A program made the translations under genes and the position numbers. DNA of 64,000 bases from Staphylococcus schweitzeri (GTDB lineage Bacteria > Bacillota > Bacilli > Staphylococcales > Staphylococcaceae), in assembly GCF_002902405.1 (NCBI RefSeq), contig NZ_PPQS01000042.1:15626-79625 (forward strand), written 5' to 3'. Shown one piece after another: positions 49,223 through 62,046 of this stretch. Under the pieces are notes generated by a model. It was not told where the DNA came from, did no database searches, and saw only the letters and a list, made by a program, of their open reading frames with translations. The stretch's first letter is position 1. Each line of letters opens with the position of its first letter.

Positions 49223-50986
49223 ATGAACAATCAGACACATTGGATAAAGATACTCAGTGGATTTGCTTCAGATAGTAAATGGAAAATTATGTTGTCAGTT
49301 TTGTTGTCTATCATTAGTGTATTTTCTGGATTAGTGCCTTATTGGGCAGTATTTAAAATTATTTTAATGATGATTAATGATACATATACGATTAATTTGA
49401 TTATGGTTTATATATTGATTGCTTTAATTGCTTATATTATACAAGCATGTTGTTTTGGAGCGTCAACGATGCTATCACATATTATGGCCTATGAGATTTT
49501 GTCCGATATTCGTAAAAAGTTAGCTCGAAAATTAATGCGTCTACCTTTAGGAGTAGTGGAATCTAAGAAAATAGGTGAATTAAAAAATATATTTGTCGAT
49601 AAGGTTGAAACAATAGAATTACCTTTAGCACATATGATTCCTGAAATTGTTGGAAACTTACTTTTGTCAGTTGCTATCTTTATATATATTATGTTCATTG
49701 ATTGGCGTATGGCTTGTGCTTTATTAGTAACGATACCAATTGCAGTGTTTGCTTTTAACAAATTAATGTCTGGATTTAATGAGACATATGCAAAGCAAAT
49801 GCAATCGAATAATTATATGAATAGCGCCATTGTCGAATATATAGAAGGCATTGAGGTGATTAAAACATTTAATCAATCTCAAAGCTCGTATAAAAAATAT
49901 AAAGATGCAGTAGATAATTATAAAATACATACTTTAAATTGGTTTAAAAATACATGGGGATATATGAATTTAGGTGCAAGTGTATTACCTTCGACGTTTT
50001 TAGGCATTCTACCTGTTGGTATGTATTTGATATCTATCAACCAATTAAATTATGCAGAATTTTTTATTTGTATAGTATTATCTCTTGGTGTGGTAGCACC
50101 GATTAAGAATTTTACTAATTATGTGAATCATTTAAAATCAATTCAATATGCGTTAACTGAAGTAAATCAAATATTAATCTTAGAAGAGTTAGCATTGTCA
50201 TCACAATTTATGGAACCTCAAAGTTATGAAATTACGTTTAATAATGTTGGCTTTTCATATACAAATGATAAGGATGAAATGGTGTTTAAGCATTTATCAT
50301 TTACGGTACCAGAAAATCATTTCACGGCGATTGTTGGAGAATCTGGAAGCGGGAAGTCAACTATAGCTAAGCTCATATCACGTTACTGGGATGCGACGAC
50401 TGGAGATATCACGATTGGTAATGTAAACATAAAAAATATAGAACCAAAGCTACTTAATAATTTAGTTGGTTATGTAGGACAAGATAACTTCTTATTAAAT
50501 CTTACTTTTAAAGAAAATATTAAATTAGGTAATCCAGAAGCTAGTGATGATGCGGTTGAAAAAGCAGCCAAGTTAGCGCAATGTCATGAATTTATCGAAA
50601 AGTTACCAGAGGGATACGATACGAATGTAGGTTCAGTTGGAGATAAGTTATCAGGTGGGGAAAGACAACGTGTCACTATTGCCAGAATGATATTAAAAGA
50701 TGCGCCTATCATTGTGTTAGACGAAGCTACTGCTTACGTCGATCCAGATAGTGAACAAAAAATTCAAAAAGCATTAAGTGTGTTGACACAAAATAAAACA
50801 CTTATAGTTATCGCGCATCGTTTATCTACCATTCAACATGCAGATCAAATTATTGTATTAGGCAATCATCAAATTTTGGAAAGAGGATCACATCAATTGT
50901 TGCTAAAATTAGAAGCTCATTATAAAAATATGTGGGATATGCACATGCATACCAAAGATTGGGGTATTAATACCGAAAATAATTAA
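49223..50986 (+). CDS. ABC transporter half-unit with exporter fold (first of pair)
   Basis: 587 residues from the ATG at 49223; an ATG at 49214 is only 2 bases from AAAAGGAG, so it is less likely. Six membrane spans (about residues 15-310) are followed by a nucleotide-binding domain: Walker A GESGSGKST, signature LSGGERQR, Walker B IIVLDEATA, and IAHRLS. With the next gene it forms a heterodimer of exporter fold. The Fur box suggests a metal-related substrate; YbtPQ and IrtAB are exporter-fold importers of siderophores, so import is possible. Substrate unknown. Confidence 0.88.
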   Translation: MNNQTHWIKILSGFASDSKWKIMLSVLLSIISVFSGLVPYWAVFKIILMMINDTYTINLIMVYILIALIAYIIQACCFGASTMLSHIMAYEILSDIRKKLARKLMRLPLGVVESKKIGELKNIFVDKVETIELPLAHMIPEIVGNLLLSVAIFIYIMFIDWRMACALLVTIPIAVFAFNKLMSGFNETYAKQMQSNNYMNSAIVEYIEGIEVIKTFNQSQSSYKKYKDAVDNYKIHTLNWFKNTWGYMNLGASVLPSTFLGILPVGMYLISINQLNYAEFFICIVLSLGVVAPIKNFTNYVNHLKSIQYALTEVNQILILEELALSSQFMEPQSYEITFNNVGFSYTNDKDEMVFKHLSFTVPENHFTAIVGESGSGKSTIAKLISRYWDATTGDITIGNVNIKNIEPKLLNNLVGYVGQDNFLLNLTFKENIKLGNPEASDDAVEKAAKLAQCHEFIEKLPEGYDTNVGSVGDKLSGGERQRVTIARMILKDAPIIVLDEATAYVDPDSEQKIQKALSVLTQNKTLIVIAHRLSTIQHADQIIVLGNHQILERGSHQLLLKLEAHYKNMWDMHMHTKDWGINTENN

Positions 50987-51010
50987 GCTGATGGGTAAAG
51001 GAGGTTAAAC

Positions 51011-52744
51011 ATGTTTAGGATAACATTTAAGATTTTAAATTGGGCATCACCATATAAAATAAGGATGATTTTAGGTTTTATCATGTCATTTTTAAATGCC
51101 ATATTCATTGCGATGCCTATTTTTTTAGCGGCACAAATATTTAACAATGTAGTATCTCATAAACCTATTTATGGGAAAGATATATTAAATATTGTAATTA
51201 TCATGATTTTGTTAGTTCTTGGTCGATTTATTACAGCATATTATAAAAGTAAAAATCAGGAGAGTATCGCTTATGAAATGAGTGCAAATGAACGTTTAAA
51301 TATTGGTGATAAATTGAAAAACGTTCCTTTAGGATATTTTAATACGCATCACTCAAATGAGTTAATTACTATTGTTACTACGGATTTAACGTTTCTAGAA
51401 ACCTTTGCCATGAAAATGGTGGATATTGTTATTAATGGATACATATTAATTTCAGTACTTATCTTGTCTTTATTGGTCGTATCATGGCAAGTAGCATTAT
51501 TAGCATTCATTGGTGTATTATTATCATTTTTAGCTGTTCAATTATTGGAAAACAAGAGTAGAAAAAATGCACCAACGTATCATTATGCACAAAATCAACT
51601 AATTGAAAAAGTGGTCGAAGTTATCCGTGGCATTCAAGTGATTAAATCATTCTCGAAAGAAAATACAAGTCTTAGAAGCTTTAATAGAGCTGTTAATGAG
51701 AGTAAACGTGTTAATACAAAAATTGAAATGCAGTACATTCCATTTAATCTATTACATTTACTTAGTTTGAAAGTCATTTCGATATTGATTGTATTGGTGG
51801 CCTGCTTATTATTTATACATAATAGTATTGATTTACCTACCTTCATTATGATTTCAATTTTTTCATTTGTTATTTTTGATAGTATTGAAAACATTAATAG
51901 TGCAGCACATGTACTTGAAATAATTGATATGACAATAGATGAGATCAAAAAGATTAAAAGTGCGCCTGAGTTAGATGAGAAGGGGGAAGATTTAACAGTT
52001 GAAAATGATGATATTGCTTTTGAAAATGTGAATTTTTCATATGATGACAAGCAAGTGATAAAGGATGTAAGTTTTGACATTGCTTCAAATACTTCAACAG
52101 CTATCGTCGGTCCATCTGGAAGTGGTAAGTCTACTTTGTGTCACTTACTTTTACGTTTTTATGATGTTAATGATGGATTTATACGTATTGGTGGTATTGA
52201 CATTAAAGATTTGAAATTAACGACACTGATGTCACAAATTAGTGCAGTATTTCAAAAGGTATATTTATTTAATGATACGATTGAAAATAACATATTATTT
52301 GGCAATCCAGATGCGACGAAAGAAGAAGTTATTCGTGCAGCAAAACAGGCATGTTGTCATGACTTCATAATGAAGTTGCCTGAAGGATATAAAACAGTAT
52401 TAAATGAAAAGGGCAATAATTTATCTGGTGGAGAAAGACAGAGAATATCTATCGCCCGAGCAATTTTGAAAGATGCGCCAATCATTATTTTAGATGAAGC
52501 AACTGCAAGTATTGATCCTGAAAATGAACATCTCATTCAGCATGCAATTGATGAATTAAGTAAAGGTAAAACCGTGATTACAATTGCGCATAAACTAGAA
52601 ACTATTAAAAATGCAGATCAGATTATCGTACTCAGTGATGGTGAAATAATTCAAAAAGGAAGCCATGATGAATTAATTCAACAACCAGGAATGTACCAAG
52701 ACTTTATGACAATAAAAAGGAAGTCAGCAGGCTGGAAATTATAA
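51011..52744 (+). CDS. ABC transporter half-unit with exporter fold (second of pair)
   Basis: 577 residues, same plan as its neighbour: about six spans (residues 16-300), then GPSGSGKST, NLSGGERQRISIARA, IIILDEATASIDP and IAHKLET. AAAGGAGG lies 8 bases before the ATG. The 24-base gap to the first subunit and like length point to a heterodimer. In the second subunit the switch motif is IAHK rather than IAHR. No outer binding protein gene is near. The downstream sequence carries the duplicated toxin-gene tail. Confidence 0.88.
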   Translation: MFRITFKILNWASPYKIRMILGFIMSFLNAIFIAMPIFLAAQIFNNVVSHKPIYGKDILNIVIIMILLVLGRFITAYYKSKNQESIAYEMSANERLNIGDKLKNVPLGYFNTHHSNELITIVTTDLTFLETFAMKMVDIVINGYILISVLILSLLVVSWQVALLAFIGVLLSFLAVQLLENKSRKNAPTYHYAQNQLIEKVVEVIRGIQVIKSFSKENTSLRSFNRAVNESKRVNTKIEMQYIPFNLLHLLSLKVISILIVLVACLLFIHNSIDLPTFIMISIFSFVIFDSIENINSAAHVLEIIDMTIDEIKKIKSAPELDEKGEDLTVENDDIAFENVNFSYDDKQVIKDVSFDIASNTSTAIVGPSGSGKSTLCHLLLRFYDVNDGFIRIGGIDIKDLKLTTLMSQISAVFQKVYLFNDTIENNILFGNPDATKEEVIRAAKQACCHDFIMKLPEGYKTVLNEKGNNLSGGERQRISIARAILKDAPIIILDEATASIDPENEHLIQHAIDELSKGKTVITIAHKLETIKNADQIIVLSDGEIIQKGSHDELIQQPGMYQDFMTIKRKSAGWKL

Positions 52745-52776
52745 ATGATTGTTTAGTATGGAATCGTTAATGTGGA

Positions 52777-52920
52777 AATAAAAAAAGTGACAAATAACCA
52801 ACATCTAAATAAATCCCCTCACTTCTGCAATAGTGAGGGGATTTATTTAGATGTTCAATTTATTATGTAACTAATTATAGCATTGATGAACAAGGTGCGA
52901 AACGTATTATTACAATTAAT
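52777..52920 (+). repeat. Truncated second copy of the sprA-like 3' end
   Basis: Matches 48393-48540, including the terminator hairpin with a changed loop. The toxin ORF upstream is missing: only the last codons (AAAAAAGTGACAAATAA) remain. It may act as the terminator of the ABC pair. The rest of 52745-53117 is AT-rich with no gene seen. Confidence 0.85.
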
Positions 52921-53117
52921 GAATCGTTTAAGAATATGATAAAGATAGGGTTTCTTTTTATAAGAAATAATGTGATTATTAATTTCAACTGACATATTTT
53001 ATCGAATCATTTTTTGTACTTAACAAACTAAGTTCAAAGTTTTATGCCACTTCAATAGGAAAGTCAAACTTTTGACGAAATTTATAGTTATACAGAGAAG
53101 TTTAAATTCATGTTTTC

Positions 53118-53171
53118 TTGAAAAATGCTCGCCCTAAATGTAAACTTATTAATTATAAAAGTTTACATTTA
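53118..53171 (+). promoter_or_regulatory. bio operon promoter and BirA-type operator
   Basis: TAAATGTAAACTT (53135-53147) and AAGTTTACATTTA (53159-53171) form a perfect 13-bp inverted repeat with an 11-base spacer, the form expected for a BirA operator. TTGAAA (53118-53123) and TAAACT (53141-53146) are spaced by 17 bases, so bound BirA would cover the -10. Biotin-dependent repression is inferred. Confidence 0.88.
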
Positions 53172-53189
53172 AGTGGAGGTGTCTTTTTT

Positions 53190-53876
53190 ATGAGGATTTT
53201 TATAACAAGTACGAATACAGATATAGGTAAAACTTATGTCACAAAGCACTTATATCATGCTTTGAAAAAGCTTGGCTATCGTGTTTGTATTTTTAAACCG
53301 TTTCAAACTGAAGAACTTCAGGATGGAACGTTTCCAGATTTAGAAGTGTTTAAAAATGAATGTGATTTGAATTATGATACAACGTCGCTTTATACATTTA
53401 AGCAACCTGTATCACCACACTTAGCATTTAAAATGGCGAATAAAACCTTCCTAAATAAACAATATGTATTAGATAAAATAAATGATTTAGATAATGCATT
53501 TGATTTTATCTTAATTGAGGGTGCCGGAGGAATTGGCGTGCCAATATATGAAGGTACAAATGATTTCTATATGACTAAAGATCTTATTAATGATTGTGCA
53601 GATTGTGTCATCAGTGTTCTGCCATCAAAACTAGGTGCCATCAGTGATGCGATTGTTCATCAAAACTATGTTGACCATCATGTATCACTGTATAACTTTT
53701 TAATCATGAATCGATACACAGATAATTACATTGAAAAAGACAATCAAATTACAATTGAAAAATTAACAAATAAAACGGTGTACACGTTTGAAGAACATGC
53801 CACGTATGAAAATTTCTCAGAAGCATTTTTAAAACAATTAATAGGAGTTAAAAATGAATTATACACAAGAACTTAA
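53190..53876 (+). CDS. bioD: Dethiobiotin synthetase BioD
   Basis: 228 residues from the ATG at 53190; GTGGAGGTG lies 8 bases upstream. The P-loop STNTDIGKTYVT (residues 7-18) and IEGAGGIGVP are those of BioD. It closes the ureido ring of dethiobiotin from 7,8-diaminopelargonate, CO2 and ATP in the cytosol. The bio order D-A-B-F-W-X begins here, and its end overlaps bioA by 23 bases. Confidence 0.95.
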   Translation: MRIFITSTNTDIGKTYVTKHLYHALKKLGYRVCIFKPFQTEELQDGTFPDLEVFKNECDLNYDTTSLYTFKQPVSPHLAFKMANKTFLNKQYVLDKINDLDNAFDFILIEGAGGIGVPIYEGTNDFYMTKDLINDCADCVISVLPSKLGAISDAIVHQNYVDHHVSLYNFLIMNRYTDNYIEKDNQITIEKLTNKTVYTFEEHATYENFSEAFLKQLIGVKNELYTRT

Positions 53877-55212
53877 ACAAAAAGACTCAGAATATGTTTG
53901 GCATCCATTTACACAAATGGGTGTATATAGTAAAGAAGAAGCTATCATCATTGAAAAAGGAAAGGGAAGTTACCTTTACGATACGAATGGTAATAAATAT
54001 TTAGACGGTTATGCATCGTTATGGGTCAATGTGCATGGCCATAATAATAAGTATTTGAATAAGGTAATTAAGAAGCAACTCAATAAAATTGCACATTCAA
54101 CGCTTTTAGGGTCGTCAAACATTCCGTCAATCGAACTTGCTGAAAAATTAATCGAAATCACTCCAAGTAATCTTAGAAAAGTTTTTTATTCCGATACGGG
54201 TAGTGCGTCAGTTGAAATCGCAATAAAAATGGCATATCAATATTGGAAAAATATTGATAGAGAGAAATATGCTAAGAAAAATAAATTTATTACGCTCAAT
54301 CATGGCTACCACGGCGATACGATCGGCGCGGTAAGTGTTGGGGGGATCAAGACATTTCATAAAATATTTAAAGACTTAATATTTGAGAATATTCAAGTAG
54401 AAAGTCCGTCATTCTATCGCAGTAATTATGATACTGAAAAAGAAATGATGACAGCAATTTTAGCAAATATAGAGCAGATTCTAATTGAAAGAAATGATGA
54501 AATCGCAGGGTTAATATTGGAACCATTGATTCAAGGTGCAACAGGCTTATTTGTTCATCCTAAAGGCTTTTTAAAAGAAGTCGAGAAATTGTGTAAAAAA
54601 TACGATGTCTTATTAATTTGTGATGAGGTAGCTGTTGGTTTTGGAAGAACTGGTAAGATGTTTGCATGTAATCATGAAGATGTTCAACCCGATATTATGT
54701 GCTTAGGTAAGGCGATTACAGGTGGCTACCTACCACTTGCAGCTACATTGACATCTCAAAAAATATACGATGCATTTTTAAGTGATTCGCACGGTGTGAA
54801 TACCTTTTTCCATGGTCATACATACACTGGAAATCAAATCGTTTGTACAGTTGCTTTAGAAAATATAAAACTTTATGAACAGCGTAATTTGTTGTCACAT
54901 ATTAAAAAAACATCATCAACACTTGCAAAGCAGCTACAAACATTGAAACGCCATCGAAATGTTGGTGATGTAAGAGGACGAGGCTTAATGTTTGGTGTTG
55001 AACTGGTTGTAGATAAAGATAGTAAAACACCGTTAGAAATTGAAAAAGTTGAACGTATTGTACGGAGTTGTAAAGAAAACGGGTTAATGATTAGAAATTT
55101 AGAAAATGTCATTACGTTTGTGCCAGTGTTAAGTATGTCAAATAAAGAAGTGAAAACGATGGTACGTATTTTTAAAAAGGCAATACATAACATACTAGAT
55201 AGGAAGTGTTAA
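53854..55212 (+). CDS. bioA: Adenosylmethionine-8-amino-7-oxononanoate transaminase BioA
   Basis: 452 residues, a fold-type I PLP aminotransferase. [26 protein letters not shown] and the PLP-lysine segment [15 protein letters not shown] are visible. It transfers the amino group from S-adenosylmethionine to 8-amino-7-oxononanoate. A ribosome site ATAGGAG lies inside the end of bioD. bioB follows after one base. Confidence 0.95.
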   Translation: MNYTQELKQKDSEYVWHPFTQMGVYSKEEAIIIEKGKGSYLYDTNGNKYLDGYASLWVNVHGHNNKYLNKVIKKQLNKIAHSTLLGSSNIPSIELAEKLIEITPSNLRKVFYSDTGSASVEIAIKMAYQYWKNIDREKYAKKNKFITLNHGYHGDTIGAVSVGGIKTFHKIFKDLIFENIQVESPSFYRSNYDTEKEMMTAILANIEQILIERNDEIAGLILEPLIQGATGLFVHPKGFLKEVEKLCKKYDVLLICDEVAVGFGRTGKMFACNHEDVQPDIMCLGKAITGGYLPLAATLTSQKIYDAFLSDSHGVNTFFHGHTYTGNQIVCTVALENIKLYEQRNLLSHIKKTSSTLAKQLQTLKRHRNVGDVRGRGLMFGVELVVDKDSKTPLEIEKVERIVRSCKENGLMIRNLENVITFVPVLSMSNKEVKTMVRIFKKAIHNILDRKC

Positions 55213-55213
55213 T

Positions 55214-56198
55214 ATGAAATTGGCTAAACGCATATTACAAGGGGAACAATTAACAAAAGATACTGTATTGAAAATTTATGAAGATACTAATATTGATACT
55301 TTAGATTTATTAAATGAGGCGTATATTTTAAGAAAACATTATTTCGGTAAGAAAGTAAAATTAAACATGATTTTAAATGCTAAAAGTGGTATTTGTCCTG
55401 AGAATTGTGGGTACTGTGGACAATCACGAGATATTAAGCAAAAACAGCGATATGCTTTAATTCCAGAGGAACAAATTATTGATGGTGCAAAGGTGGCACA
55501 TGATAATCATATCGGGACATATTGTATTGTTATGAGTGGTAGAGGACCAAGCGATAAAGAAGTTGATCATATTAGTAACACTGTGAGAACGATTAAATCT
55601 CAACACCCACAACTGAAAATATGTGCATGTTTAGGATTAACGAATGACGAACAAGCAAAGAAACTTAAGTCAGCTGGTGTAGATAGATATAATCATAATA
55701 TTAATACAAGTGAAAATTACCATGATAACGTCGTGACAACGCATAGTTATAAAGATAGAACAGATACGATAGAACTAATGAAAGCGAATAATATATCACC
55801 ATGTTCTGGCGTGATTTGTGGTATGGGAGAATCTAATCAAGATATTGTTGATATGGCATTTGCTTTGAAAGAAATGGATGCCGACAGTATTCCGATTAAT
55901 TTTTTGCATCCAATCAAAGGCACAAAGTTTGGAAGCATGGATGATTTAACACCAATGAAATGTTTGAGAATCGTAGCATTATTCCGATTAATTAATCCTA
56001 CGAAAGAAATTCGAATTGCTGGAGGAAGAGAAGTCAACTTACGTTCGTTACAGCCATTAGCATTAAAAGCGGCGAATTCAATATTTGTCGGTGATTATCT
56101 AATTACTGGCGGTCAACCTAATCAATTAGACTACGACATGATTAATGATTTGGGCTTTGAAATAGATTATGGAACTTGTGAAAATAAGGAAAGCAAGA

Positions 56199-56221
<23 letters not shown>
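55214..56221 (+). CDS. bioB: Biotin synthase BioB (radical SAM)
   Basis: 335 residues. C61, C65 and C68 in CPENCGYC bind the radical-SAM 4Fe-4S cluster. Later motifs include [12 protein letters not shown] and the conserved arginine region [23 protein letters not shown]. It inserts sulfur into dethiobiotin, using a second cluster as donor. AGGAAGTG precedes the ATG. The end overlaps the bioF start by 23 bases. Confidence 0.96.
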
Positions 56222-58017
<1,796 letters not shown>

Positions 58018-58027
58018 GGGTTTTAGT

Positions 58028-58495
58028 ATGACATCAAAAGATATTACTCAAATTAGTGTCATTGCTGCGATTTTAACCATTTTTGCAGTTTTGAAAATAC
58101 CATCCATTATACCAGGATTAGACTTTCAATTATCTGCACCGGCAGCATTATTAATATTAGCTTTCTTTGGAATTAAAAAGTACTTTTTAGGCGGACTTTT
58201 ATCAAGCATATTATTGCTGGTATTTGGCGTATTTAATCCAATTAATGTGATCATTTCTATTATATTTAGAGTTATAGCTATTGCAGTTATTTATTTATTG
58301 AAAATAAATGTTCTATCATTAGTTTTAGCAAGTGTATTAGGCAGTTTGGTATCTAGACTACTATTATCAATTATTTTAAATTTACCTGTGTGGGCAGTAT
58401 TATTAAACGCGATTCCAGGAGTAATATTCACTTTAACTGTAGCTATTCCTTTATATATCACATTGAGAAAAAGAATTGCAGTCTTACTAAGGTAA
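58028..58495 (+). CDS. bioX: BioX, small membrane protein of the biotin operon
   Basis: 155 residues, about five membrane spans (residues 5-25, 38-58, 62-82, 90-110 and 125-145). Its operon position matches the bioX gene reported for staphylococcal biotin clusters. The fold resembles ECF-type S components, so pimelate or precursor uptake is a possibility, but not shown. GGGGTTTTAGTATG is only a weak ribosome site; translation may depend on bioW. A terminator lies 10 bases after the stop. Confidence 0.8.
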   Translation: MTSKDITQISVIAAILTIFAVLKIPSIIPGLDFQLSAPAALLILAFFGIKKYFLGGLLSSILLLVFGVFNPINVIISIIFRVIAIAVIYLLKINVLSLVLASVLGSLVSRLLLSIILNLPVWAVLLNAIPGVIFTLTVAIPLYITLRKRIAVLLR

Positions 58496-58505
58496 TAAAT
58501 TAAAT

Positions 58506-58537
58506 CACGGTCGTCACAATTACTGGTGTCGACCGTG
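58506..58537. terminator. Bidirectional terminator between bio and hlg operons
   Basis: CACGGTCG (58506-58513) pairs with CGACCGTG (58530-58537), with inner CACA/TGTG-like contacts. It separates convergent bioX and hlgB. Confidence 0.8.
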
Positions 58538-58546
58538 TTTGACTAG

Positions 58547-59524
58547 CTATTTATTGTTTTCAGTTTCTTTTGTATCTAATAATTTCACTTTGTGATTTTC
58601 CCAATCGATTTCATATGTTGATTTAAATGTTCTTGTTTTATAGTTTTTATAATTCGCGCCTGCCCAGTAGAAACCATTCCAACGAATTTGGTATAAGTCC
58701 ATCTCGCGTTGGTAAGTTACAGTTAGTTTAGATTTTTTAGCTCCATCTTGTCTATGAGATAGTACGCTTAAAAATTCTGGATTAAAGTTGCTTCTAGATA
58801 ATAATGGCATTTGGTGTTGTGCTATGAAGTTTTGACCAGCGTTTGCGCTGCTTTGTCTGCCAGCTAAGAAGAGTTCATTACCATATGTTGGGTGGAAGCT
58901 ATCACGTCCATAAGGTCCCCAACCATTATTCATAATTTTATGTGCTTCAACACCCCAGCCAACATTTTTATAATTTGTGTTGCGACTTAAAGTAGTTCTG
59001 TAACTTTCTTGTTTATAATTGATTGTTTCAGAAAAAGCCGTATTTCCATTCAGTCCGCCAGATAAGCCATTAGAGATACTAATGTCACCACCAAATGTAT
59101 AGCCTAAAGTATTTTGAACTTGAAACTCTTCATTTTGATTTTTTGGTGCATAATCAACGACGTTTACTGAATCGTTAGATTGTGAGCTTATAGATACATT
59201 GTATTTAGCGCCCCAATATATTTTTGAAAAGTCGTAGTCTTTAGGGTTTGGTCTTTCATAACCTGAGTTAATATTTCCAGTAGCTTTAAGTACTAAAGTA
59301 TCTTTATCATAACTTTTATCTTTAATGAAATTGAATGTTAAAATCTGTGAAATATTAAATTTATCGGAGTCTGCTGTTGCTGTTGTTTTGTATAAAGTAA
59401 CTTTATCATCGACTTTTTTGACGTTTACTGGTGTGATTTTGCCTTCAGCGTTAGCAGTATTTGAAAGTAATAGCAATGCCATGGACGTAGCAACGGATGA
59501 TTTGACTATATTATTCATTTTCAT
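58547..59524 (-). CDS. hlgB: Gamma-haemolysin component B (F subunit)
   Basis: 325 residues with a 26-residue signal peptide ending ANA. The F-type leukocidin fold is shown by [25 protein letters not shown] (prestem/stem), [26 protein letters not shown] and the C-terminal [20 protein letters not shown] rim motif, which binds phosphocholine. It pairs with HlgC or HlgA to form pores in blood cells. It lies one base after the hlgC stop, in one operon. The residues [17 protein letters not shown] and ANAGQN differ from common S. aureus HlgB as I remember it. Confidence 0.96.
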   Translation of the reverse strand: MKMNNIVKSSVATSMALLLLSNTANAEGKITPVNVKKVDDKVTLYKTTATADSDKFNISQILTFNFIKDKSYDKDTLVLKATGNINSGYERPNPKDYDFSKIYWGAKYNVSISSQSNDSVNVVDYAPKNQNEEFQVQNTLGYTFGGDISISNGLSGGLNGNTAFSETINYKQESYRTTLSRNTNYKNVGWGVEAHKIMNNGWGPYGRDSFHPTYGNELFLAGRQSSANAGQNFIAQHQMPLLSRSNFNPEFLSVLSHRQDGAKKSKLTVTYQREMDLYQIRWNGFYWAGANYKNYKTRTFKSTYEIDWENHKVKLLDTKETENNK

Positions 59525-59525
59525 A

Positions 59526-60473
59526 TCAGTTCTGTCCTTTCACTTTGATTTCATGTGTCTTCCAATTAACTTCATATTTCACAGTATAATTTCTATTCAC
59601 AAATGCATTATGGATTCTATGGCCATCTAAATAACTGTTACCATAATGAGTCGATCTTTTAATGGCATGTGTGACATCCATATTTCGACCATAAGTGATT
59701 TCAAATTCACTTGTGTCGCCTGAACCTTTTTCATGAGATACTGTTGCGATAAATGAAGGGTTAAAACCACTTTGTACTAGAGGTGGTAGTTCATTATCTG
59801 GAACAAAGTAATCTCTAGGGTCTTTACTATGTGGTTTATAGCCTACAAATAAATCGCTATCGAATGCTGATTTTTGACCTGATGGAGAGGTGAATGCATT
59901 TGCTTTGATACCCCATAAAATACTTTTAGAGTTTTGTTGTTCTACTTCACTGACATAATTTTGTTGTGTGTAGCTAATTGATTTAGAATAGTTAAATGAA
60001 CCATTACCACCAAGTGATGGTGCAGATTGGAATTTACCACCGATATTGTATCCTAATGTCTGACTCACATTTGTAGATTCTATTTTATTTTTCGGTAGAT
60101 AATTTATTAAAGAAACATTTGGATCATTTGTTTTTAACCCAATATTATATTGGAATGGCCAACGCATAGATTTAACATGATCCGTATTTTTATAGTTGTA
60201 ATATGTTGTTCGAGAACTAATGAATCCTTGCATTTTTAAAATTAATGCGTCTTTGTTATATTTTTTATCCTTCACAAAGTCGAATTGTATATTTTGAGTC
60301 ACGGCCCATTTATTACTTGTTTTATCTTCTGTCCTTTTGATAATTTCTACATCACTTCCTTTACCGATGTCTTCAGTATCGTTAGCAGCTTTAGCGTTTT
60401 CGAATAACGGATTGGCAAGAGGGGCAAGTAAGCTTACACATAAAGTTGTAGCTAATATTTTATTTCTAAGCAT
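59526..60473 (-). CDS. hlgC: Gamma-haemolysin component C (S subunit)
   Basis: 315 residues from the ATG at 60473, the usual HlgC length; a GTG further upstream is ignored. The signal peptide is 29 residues ending AKA. The S-type fold shows [36 protein letters not shown] (stem) and [23 protein letters not shown] (rim and receptor loops). It targets C5a receptors on phagocytes when paired with HlgB. A SaeR-type site lies 71 bases upstream. Only weak AG-rich sequence (GAAAGAAAG) lies where the ribosome site should be. Confidence 0.96.
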   Translation of the reverse strand: MLRNKILATTLCVSLLAPLANPLFENAKAANDTEDIGKGSDVEIIKRTEDKTSNKWAVTQNIQFDFVKDKKYNKDALILKMQGFISSRTTYYNYKNTDHVKSMRWPFQYNIGLKTNDPNVSLINYLPKNKIESTNVSQTLGYNIGGKFQSAPSLGGNGSFNYSKSISYTQQNYVSEVEQQNSKSILWGIKANAFTSPSGQKSAFDSDLFVGYKPHSKDPRDYFVPDNELPPLVQSGFNPSFIATVSHEKGSGDTSEFEITYGRNMDVTHAIKRSTHYGNSYLDGHRIHNAFVNRNYTVKYEVNWKTHEIKVKGQN

Positions 60474-60490
60474 AAGTTTCACTTTCTTTC

Positions 60491-60525
60491 TATATTATTA
60501 TTTAACTTAATTAAATAATAATATA
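60491..60525 (-). repeat. Perfect 15-bp AT-only inverted repeat in the hlgC leader
   Basis: Arms 60491-60505 and 60511-60525 are exact inverse complements around CTTAA. It lies just upstream of the weak hlgC ribosome site. As RNA it would form a 15-bp stem without G or C. Confidence 0.8.
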
Positions 60526-60543
60526 TTTTGGGCGTTATTTTAA

Positions 60544-60559
60544 TTAACTGTTCATTAAC
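60544..60559 (-). promoter_or_regulatory. SaeR-type binding site upstream of hlgC
   Basis: On the minus strand GTTAA-N6-GTTAA (plus strand TTAAC, TGTTCA, TTAAC) matches the SaeR consensus exactly. SaeRS control of hlgCB is known in S. aureus. Confidence 0.85.
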
Positions 60560-60977
60560 AATTGACCTATATCAACTATTTTGAAATGCTGTTTAAAATC
60601 CTGAAATTCCGTTCAATAGGGTCTTTTTAATTGAAATGCCAAAAGCTAATTTTGAGTGAAAATAAGTTATTAAACCATTGATAATGTTGATGATTATTAA
60701 CTTTTGATAGTAACCGTTTTCACGAATGTCCATTTAGTTTTTTGATTCAATGTTTGTAAAAGTTAAATAATGGGTTTTACAATTCTGTTTATTTATCTTT
60801 AACAATTAATTATTTATTAACTTGAGAATAATTATTTAAGGGTTTAAGTTAAATAATTTCATTGTGTTCTGTGTATTTTTACTATGATGAGAAAGTAAAT
60901 TTTCATGCGATTCAGTTGTTATTACTAAATTTAATGTCGTGTAACATTACTTGTTATCAGTGTAGGATGTAATAAGT
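60560..60977. other. AT-rich gap between hlgC promoter and hlgA terminator
   Basis: No gene is seen. Scattered TTAAC pentamers and a GATAATGTTGATGATTATTAA stretch at about 60680-60700 are noted but do not match a full Fur box. Confidence 0.5.
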
Positions 60978-61013
60978 AAAAAATCCTGAGACAAGTATGA
61001 AGTGTCTCAGGAT
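60978..61013 (-). terminator. Terminator of hlgA
   Basis: AATCCTGAGAC (60982-60992) pairs with GTCTCAGGATT (61003-61013); on the minus strand a run of T (plus A 60978-60983) follows the stem. Confidence 0.9.
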
Positions 61014-61031
61014 TGTCATATTGTTATATGT

Positions 61032-62009
<978 letters not shown>

Positions 62010-62014
62010 CTATT

Positions 62015-62028
62015 GGTAAGCGTTTTCA
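62015..62028. promoter_or_regulatory. cre-like CcpA site upstream of hlgA
   Basis: GGTAAGCGTTTTCA matches TGNAANCGNTNNCA at all fixed positions but the first. It lies about 54 bases from the hlgA start, directly beside the SaeR site. Confidence 0.55.
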
Positions 62029-62030
62029 AA

Positions 62031-62046
62031 TTAACTATTTGTTAAC
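62031..62046 (-). promoter_or_regulatory. SaeR-type binding site upstream of hlgA
   Basis: Minus strand GTTAA-N6-GTTAA (plus strand TTAAC, TATTTG, TTAAC) is an exact consensus match, about 70 bases upstream of the start. Confidence 0.85.

Noticed and set aside
52777..52920. A second active toxin gene
   Set aside because: Only the last codons and the terminator of the sprA-like gene remain; no toxin reading frame is present.
60680..60700. Fur box upstream of hlgC
   Set aside because: It has a GATAAT half but the second half does not match the 7-1-7 pattern.
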